Shown piece by piece: positions 57,206 through 64,000 of a stretch of 64,000 nucleotides of DNA (position 1 is its first letter; the number at the start of each line of letters is the position of its first letter). This DNA is from Mytilus trossulus. Its lineage: Eukaryota > Mollusca > Bivalvia > Mytilida > Mytilidae. The translations under genes and the position numbers were made by a program. The notes below the pieces were generated by a model. It was not told where the DNA came from. It did no database searches and worked only from the letters and a program-made list of their open reading frames with translations. The stretch is taken from assembly GCF_036588685.1 (NCBI RefSeq), contig NC_086374.1, positions 27,892,886-27,956,885 on the forward strand, read 5' to 3'.

Positions 57206-60200
57206 TTATTCATAGGGACGCGACATGAGGTCATTGCCATATCCTGAAGGATTTCCATATGTTTGTTGATTGCCATAATTTGCTTGACTTCCATTTTTAT
57301 ATACCAAAGGTTTTTGAGAAGCTGATATAGCATCTTCTGGTCTCTTTCTTCGAAAAAATCCACACTGAAAATAAAGAAGATATACTTGATTGGATTTCTG
57401 ACATAATGTTGCTCATATAACAACCTATTACTGGCAAGTGGCTAAACAAAAATATAATTATTCTATTCAATAATATAGGAGATTAGTGTAGTCTAAATAA
57501 CAATTGACCTAATGGACATATTGATCAATCGACACAGATGGATAAGGTGAATACAATATAGCTCCAACTTTGGAGTAAGATATACATAACCAATAAGATA
57601 AGGTTAATACAATATAGCCCCCACATTTAGAGTAAGATATACATAACCAATGAAAGTAATTACTTTACTTAGAGAAAAACAGACAAGATTGTTATCAAAG
57701 CATTTCATAATATGACTTAAGCTCTAGTGCCAATTACTTTATATTCAATAAACCCTACTTTTCATTGCAATTTCCCTACACAAAAATCTAATGACTGTCA
57801 GATAAATTTGTTGAAGGGCAATACTATATGGTGGAGTTACTATTTGAAATTGATAATAAGCATCTGAGAGTTTAATGAGCAGTTTAGTTAGAAAGTGAAA
57901 ACTATAACCATATCAAAATCAATACTATTAAATTCTAATGTCATTGAATTCCTATCGAAATGAAATTATCAAATGTTGAATTATGATTGGATGTTGTTGG
58001 CAAATATGTCCATGCATATTCGGAACAAAAACTTGATACAATATGAAAGATAATAATAAATTGTCGTCTGCTACTTACCCACCACAGAAGCAGTATTAAA
58101 AGCAATAATAATAGTAAACCACCAGCTATGGCAACTCCTATAATCCATGGTTCTACACTCTTAGGAGGTGGTGCCAATCTGCCTGCATTTACATATGTCA
58201 CAACCTGTAATAGAAAATAAAACATGTTTGTATTTAAAATATGCTTTTTTATAATTTAAGACAATTAAACCCACAATTCTCAAGGTGGTTGATTTTAAAC
58301 AAAACTAAATTCAACCCCAACATATCTGTACATTTCTAAGTCAACAACCTTTATTCTTCGGTTCTCTATATGCTTGTTTTCTGTATTGCCACTGTATTAC
58401 GAGTGAAAGGTTTAGCTAGCTTCAAAACCAGGTTAAATCCACCATATTCTACATAGGAAAATGTCTGTACCAAGTCAGGAATATGATAGTTGTTATCCAT
58501 TTGTTTGATGTGTTTGAGCTTTTGGTTTTGCAATTTGATTAGGGACTTTCCGTCTTGAATTGTCCTCATGTTTCAGTATTTTTGTGATTTTACTTTTTTC
58601 TGATGTTTAGTTACCATTTTTGATTTAATCATAACTTGCCATGTCTTGAGATGTTCAGAGCTTTCTAAAAAATATGAGTGCCTACTCAACTCTGATCATT
58701 ATACTTTAGAAACTAATGTTTGATCGTTGTTAGGCTGCTGTCTATTTATCCTGCTTCACTCTATTCTTTGATACAGGTCAATGTTTCTAATCTTTAACTC
58801 ACCTCTTGTTTAACAACTCTAAATGTTTCTGATGTAGTAGGTAAATCGTATGGCATCTCTTTCACCTGGGCTACTGCTTGTGACACTAAGTGAAATGGTT
58901 CTTTACTCAATCCCCTCTGTAACAAGAATAGATATAAGTGGCCAATAGATAATAAAAAAGGTGAATTTAAATGGCATTAAAACAATTTTGCCAGCATGAC
59001 AATGGGAGATGGTACAGTATACAAATTTATGATGTTACCTTATACATGTACCTGTATGCTCATATTATCATATAACTCTTGCTGTGGTTGTAGCGGAGTG
59101 CATTGTAGATAAAAAAAAAACCATACATTTCTAGCATTTACAGACAAAAGTGATTACATTTTTACCCACTGGTCAGTTCAATTTGAATTTTATCTTCAGC
59201 CGTAAAAAATATTTGAATGACAGAGTCAGTTCAAAAAGTCTTTACTATAAGACAAGAGTATGCCCACGTTGAAAGTTTGGTTAAAACTCTGGATGTATTC
59301 TTTTCAATAATTGATAGAATTAAGATTGAATATACCTGTGAAAAGGTTTTATACAAGAATGGTTTGGGTAATAAATCTTAATACACAGAAGTTTAGTATG
59401 ACCCTATTTTATTTTCATCAAATAATTTGTATGAGCTATGTACCTTTACTAGTGTATCTGTCCATATTCTAGCAGTGACTTTAATGAGTGCAGTCTGTTG
59501 ATCTTCCATGTACCTCAGGTTACAAACAATTCTTGTACACCACTGTCTTGTACAGGTCTACAACATTTTTATATCATTTGATATTGCAACTTTTTTGTAA
59601 TTTTTAGTTTTTATCACTGATATATATGTATGCATACAATGAAATTGCCAACTCTTTATTCACACTGGACCTGTATTCCAATTCAGAAAGAAAGAAAAGC
59701 AAGAACAAATATACCACAATATGTAAGTGCTGTATATATTTTTTGTATTCTTTTAGATTGTAAATGTTCACGAACTATCCAGCTGGAAAATACAAATGTT
59801 GTCCAAAAGAAATTCTCTTTTTTGCCAAAATTAATTACCCTGAGTCACCATGGTTGTCATGTATTCCTTACCAGTATTGGTATCTATAGTAAAAATAAAT
59901 TATTAATCAGATCAGCACTCACAGTCATAAAACTTATGAACTTGGAGTACACAATTGTGCTTGAAACACCAAATCCATTATTTTGATTGGTTGAATTCTG
60001 TGTCTGGATACGATAATAGTACTTAAAATTGTCTGACCCCAGCCCTGAGATGAGTTGTTGTTGAGAAACAATTTTGAGTTTGAAAGATCATTGATAATCT
60101 GTTCATCTTTGTTTTCCTAGACAACCTTAATGACGTAAGCTTATGACATCATCCTATTCTCTCATTCTCATACAAACGACTTGATATAAAAAAATTGTCA

Positions 60201-63200
60201 CAAAAGTAAATTAAAGAAATTTAAAGAAAATATTGATAAACAAGAATGTGTCAATAGTACACTAATGCCCCACTCACACGATCATTTTCTATGTTCAGTG
60301 AACCTTGAAATTGGGGTCAAAACTCTGATTTTAGATTAAAATTAGAACTATCATATCATTCAGAATATCATACTAACTTTCAAGTTGATTGGACTTCAAC
60401 TTCACCAAAAACTAACTTTGACCAAAAAGCTTAAACAATCTTAAACCTGAAGCAGACCAAAAAACATAATGCTCGTAGGTAGGGCATAAAAATATTTGTC
60501 TTACTAAGTTAATTGTAATATTTATATACTAGTTCTATAAGCCTATACCACATATCAAATAGCAGAGCATGTGAGCATATGAGTAATTTTGTGATTATTC
60601 TCTGATACAAAAGTCCTTACTATTCTTCTTGTGTTATCACTCCTCGTTGCTCTTTTTGTCCTATAAGCTCCCGAATTTTCATCCTCTCTTCCCTTTATTA
60701 AAAGCTGAAATATAATCAATAACATTTGTGAAGCATATTGTACAGTACCTCAGATATCTTTCCTTTTCAAAAAGATTTGACTTCAGTTTTTATTCTATAG
60801 AATAATCAATTAGATGTTGACAATATTATAAAACTTTTCTCATTTTTCATGTACTCCAAATATTAATTTTCTGGCAGTCTGTAAAACCATACTGAAATTT
60901 TTTAAGGTGTGAATTAATCTGACAAAACAAAAGTCTCCTGAAAGGTCTTTTGAATAAAAAGTAGATTGTAGCTTTTTAATATCATTATAAGCAAATCTTT
61001 AACTTAGAATCTATATTTTAATCTGACTGTATGTACTTACTGTACTGTTGGCAGGTGTATAAATTTCTTCAGTACATACTCCCTCTGTTCCACTGACTGT
61101 TGGAACCGTGGTAAGATACAGAAGATTGTTTCCTAAATCATCAAAACTAGGCCAGTAAATATGTACCAAGGATGCCTTTATGTCAGTGTAACCTAAATTT
61201 GTCAACTAAAAATGGAATAAAAAAACATGAATAAAAAGTATTAAGTATTTATAGCATAAGCTGTAATAAGTTTTTGCACAAGCTTTCAGTACAGATGAGT
61301 ACTCCAAGATCTGTAACTATGTTTTTTAAGTTATGAGAATATCTGTTTTTGTGCTTAGTAATGATTAGGTAATTCAAGCCTTTTTCATCTGATTTTAACC
61401 ATTCTTTCTCCTGTTGTGTTGTTACTAGGTAAAAGGGTGGTTTGAGCACTTACAAACATGTTTTACCACACCACATTCTGTATATGCCTATCCCAAGCTT
61501 GGCTATTGTAATCCAGTGTTTGATGTTGGTTGTTGTATTAGTTTTCTGGTTCATTTCTCTTTTGAATTGTTTCCCATTTTGCCATACTGAGGCATATTAT
61601 AGATTACTTTATGCATATGATAGGGTATGGCTATTTGTTGGAGGTCATTGACATACCGGTATGTAGTTGTTCATATTATGTCCTTTTGTCATTAAAAACA
61701 GTCTTCTGAGGGTTGATCTCAAGATTACATTAAGGCATCTACATAATTCTTACTGAAAAATATACCAAGTGTGCAAAGTGGAGCACAATACACCTAGATT
61801 AGATTGCGTTTTCTTTTTTAATTAAGGTACTCTTATAATATTTCTGAACTTTTAATTTGCTAATATCATATACTTTTGTATGTAATTATAATGTCATAAG
61901 ATATCTTAAATATTGAGCCTTACTAAATAGAAAGACTAATATACAGCATATTACTTACTTTATATTCATGGACCACAGTAGGACCAAACCCAGTGTCTTT
62001 AAACTTCTCCACACTATCATCACTATAGACCACTTGTTCTTTATTTCCAGCTGTCTCTCTAAATTGACAATTTAAGAATTATTTATAAAACTAAATTCTA
62101 TATGGATGTGAAATATATAGAGGCACAACATTCATTTTACAAACTGAGAAGAGCCATCGTATTCAGGTTAACACAGTTTTGTTGTGAATGGTGTACAGAA
62201 ATGTAAATTTAAAAAGCATATACAAAGGAAGGGAAGAATGTGTTCTATTTATAGCCACTTGTTGATTACTTCTAACTATTTTCAAAATTATGCTTACTCT
62301 TTGTGCTATTTAAACTAGCTGGTTGATTCTGTGAGTTTGGAGTTTTCTATATTAAACACTTGTAAAAACTCTCTATACAAATTTCACAATTTAGCTCATA
62401 CATATTCAACCTTATAACCCTGCTGATTTTGATATTTATTCACTATATTTGTAAAAAATTGAAAATGATATTTTAGCCAACAGGGTTAAGTGGTATAAGT
62501 GATATTCTAACATGACGTCCTTCAAACGCTTTGAGTACACACCCGTGGTAAAATTTGAATATATTGCATGGGCTGTTCCGATCGTACTCCCACGTCATAT
62601 GCTTTTTTATGAATGAGTTTCGCGACGTCATAATACGATGACGTTAGAATATGAGCATTTTACGGGAAAGTACACGCTTGAAAAACCGAAAAATCATCAC
62701 AACATGGCAACGTAAACAAACGATGCTAAAATGTGTTATAAGCCATAGTTGTTTAAACATTTAAGACATATAAGTAAATTATCATTTAAAATAATTCAAA
62801 ACTATCTATATGCGTTATTTTAAATAGTTTAAGCATGTCACTAATTCAGTTTGCTCCGTTCTTTTACGCCAATTTGATAGTGCGTTTATTTATGGGAATG
62901 GCAAATATTTGCCTCCACCTAGAGCGCTTCGATCCAAAAGAATTGCCGTATTTGACCTATTAGAATCGAAATAATTCATGGGGGCTTGAATATATCTAGA
63001 TTTTACCACGGGTTGTCCCTTTATGCCGATATTTTACCCCTCGCTATCGCTCAGGGTAAAATATTTGTCATAAAGGGCCAACCCGTGGTAAAATCATGAT
63101 ATATTCAAGCCCCCATGAATTATTTCTTAAATATCTGTTTCTATAATATCTTAACGTAAAATAGTCACTGTGTATCATTGGTACAGAGGATATAGGTACT

Positions 63201-64000
63201 AACCAAGCTGTCCTGACACAGTATGAATATCTCTGTTGTTTACATAATATCAATGTGTACTTCAATCTTAACAAAATTGTTGTTTTAAGAAATGATTTGG
63301 TCGAAGCTTGATGATTAGAGAAGTCTTATTATATTCCCAAAACAAGAATGCTTACTAAAACAATGTGCAAATACTTGTCAGAGAAGTTGACACTTGTCTC
63401 ATCCGATATGCATAATTTATTTATCAAACTGCAAATTATCTTTAGCAGTTAACCTACAAATCAGCTGCAGTAGATAACTTATAAGCTGTGTGAAGTAGTG
63501 AACTGTATGATCGCCTGTGGTAGATAAGAAGTTAAATGCATGTACGGTATATAGCTTTTCATGATTTGAAATACTTGTGCAGCTTTATTCCCTGTACCAA
63601 TGATACACGATGATGGTGAGTGCCATACAATGAATGGATATGACAGAAAAGGTCAAAAAAGAAATTTAATCATCAAGTTTTTTACACAATATATCAGACT
63701 GATTCATAAAATGATGAGTTGTTCAGTCCCTCATTGAATATGTTTTTACATTTGAATTATTGGATTAGCTATTCTATATACCGGTATACAAAAGCTGATA
63801 GAAAAATACTATACACAACTTAGCTCTCTATTGTAGGAGTTTGACTTACCCACTCATAGTTAAGTTAGAAGACTGTTTTAGGAGTTTGACTTACCCACTC
63901 ATAGTTAAGTTAGAAGACTGTTGTAGGAGTTTGACTTACCCACTCATAGTTAGGTTAGAAGACTGTTGTAGAAGTTTGACTTACCCACTCATAGTTAGGT
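57206..64000 (-). CDS. Integrin alpha, C-terminal part (partial, 8 exons seen)
   Basis: Cell-surface adhesion receptor alpha subunit. Exons in transcript order: 63985-64000 (partial), 61959-62058, 61041-61205, 60621-60704, 59444-59557, 58803-58916, 58079-58204, 57206-57364 (TAA 57206-57208); all frames agree. Contents: extracellular leg domain (FGPTVVHEYK; LTNLGYTDIKASLVHIYWP), Cys in TEGVCTEEI, furin-type site RTKR in 60621-60704 that would separate heavy and light chains, TCTRQWCTRIVC, a stalk, a transmembrane helix (IIGVAIAGGLLLLLLLILLL) and tail CGFFRRKRP, with the GFFxR motif that clasps the beta subunit. The tail is rich in Gly, Asn and Tyr and ends MSRPYE. RTKR and GFFRRKRP fit the alpha-V/alpha-5/PS2-like group; subgroup is not certain. 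Confidence 0.92.
57542..57655. repeat. 56-bp tandem duplication in integrin intron
   Basis: Two copies of 'ataaggt.aatacaatatag' plus 'agagtaagatatacataacc'-like sequence, starting at 57542 and 57598. In the last intron. Confidence 0.7.
58375..58605 (+). repeat. Dispersed repeat family 3 in integrin intron
   Basis: 'tacgagtgaaaggtttagct', 'accaagtcaggaatatgata', 'gtgtttgagcttttggtttt'. Lies between the exons at 58079-58204 and 58803-58916. Confidence 0.6.
60245..60490 (+). repeat. Dispersed repeat in integrin intron
   Basis: 'caatagtacactaatgcccc', 'tttcaagttgattggacttc', 'aacctgaagcagacc', 'cataatgctcgtaggt'. I recall this order as a common bivalve repeat; no second copy was seen in this window. 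Confidence 0.4.
62520..63126. mobile_element. Stem-loop element with 158-bp palindrome at its right end
   Basis: 62969-63126 is a palindrome: 'gaaataattcatgggggctt' to 'aagcccccatgaattatttc', with an inner stem TTTTACCACGGGTTG/AACCCGTGGTAAAA and a loop around 'cctcgctatcgctcagggta'. A third arm copy, 'acccgtggtaaaatttgaat', lies about 434 bp to the left at 62541. Same layout as the element at 21370-21980 although the sequences differ. In the intron between the two most 5' exons seen. Confidence 0.65.
63831..64000 (-). repeat. 45-bp tandem repeat carrying a splice donor, four copies
   Basis: Copies start every 45 bases and continue to the window edge. On the - strand each unit reads CTAACTATGAGTGG followed by GTAAGTCAAACT, a strong donor. 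Donor hexamers (ACTTAC on +) lie at 63844, 63889, 63934 and 63979. The exon end phase (ATG AGT GG) fits the next exon at 61959-62058, which starts with the single base A. Confidence 0.85.

Noticed and set aside
57115..57423. 102-codon - strand open frame
   Set aside because: It overlaps the last integrin exon but in a different frame and runs into the intron; the spliced frame gives the GFFRRKR tail.
57941..58225. 94-codon - strand open frame as a separate membrane protein
   Set aside because: It is the integrin transmembrane exon (58079-58204) read through both flanking introns.
59630..59986. 118-codon + strand open frame, longest in the window
   Set aside because: It lies in an integrin intron, lacks any recognisable motif, signal peptide or repeat, and its composition is like the flanking intron.
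1..64000. tRNA, rRNA or CRISPR features
   Set aside because: No cloverleaf with A and B boxes, no rRNA core and no regularly spaced identical repeats with unique spacers were seen; the tandem arrays present have no spacers.
1..64000. A prokaryotic-style operon, defence system or prophage
   Set aside because: All recognisable proteins are spliced animal genes or eukaryotic retroelements.

Overview
The window is AT-rich animal DNA with multi-exon genes, GT-AG introns, AATAAA signals and dense short dispersed repeats. No bacterial-type genes are present. The repeat families (a 230-bp 'GAAGATGTGG' element, Penelope-like retroelement tails, a 'TGCCAGACGCGCG' element, TA-flanked MITEs and stem-loop elements) and the proteins point to a bivalve mollusc, most likely a mussel close to Mytilus. 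That assignment rests on memory of such genomes and was not searched.

Layout. (1) Positions 98-3328 hold the last six exons of an arylsulfatase B-like gene (copy A, + strand), which enters from the left edge. (2) Positions 3.4-11.4 kb are repeats only. (3) Positions 11.4-26 kb hold a complete second paralogue (copy B, + strand): TATA promoter block, 14 coding exons, 473 codons. (4) Positions 26-34.2 kb are repeats, including Penelope-like pieces and a LINE 3' end. (5) Positions 34.2-50.6 kb hold a complete third paralogue (copy C, + strand) with the same 14 exon lengths, but its last intron has been taken over by a fold-back element that reaches almost to the final splice acceptor. (6) Positions 51.1-53.1 kb hold a long decayed Penelope-like element and another repeat. 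(7) Positions 53.5-64 kb hold the 3' part of an integrin alpha gene on the - strand, convergent with the sulfatases: at least eight exons, furin-type cleavage site, transmembrane helix, GFFRRKR tail and probably a long 3' UTR. It leaves the window at a four-fold tandem copy of a splice donor.

The sulfatases form a tandem cluster of secreted or lysosomal hydrolases. In B and C every active-site residue known for the ARSB family is retained, including the Cys that is converted to formylglycine; copy A retains those within its visible part. They differ near the active site, which suggests divergence of substrate or expression. The integrin gene is functionally unrelated and is only a neighbour.

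No new defence, biosynthetic or other gene system was found. The less ordinary items are the fold-back element at the last intron of copy C, the tandemly repeated integrin splice donor, and two stem-loop elements that share an architecture but not a sequence. Exon coordinates come from manual splice-site reading and were checked by frame and by equal exon lengths between the sulfatase copies.
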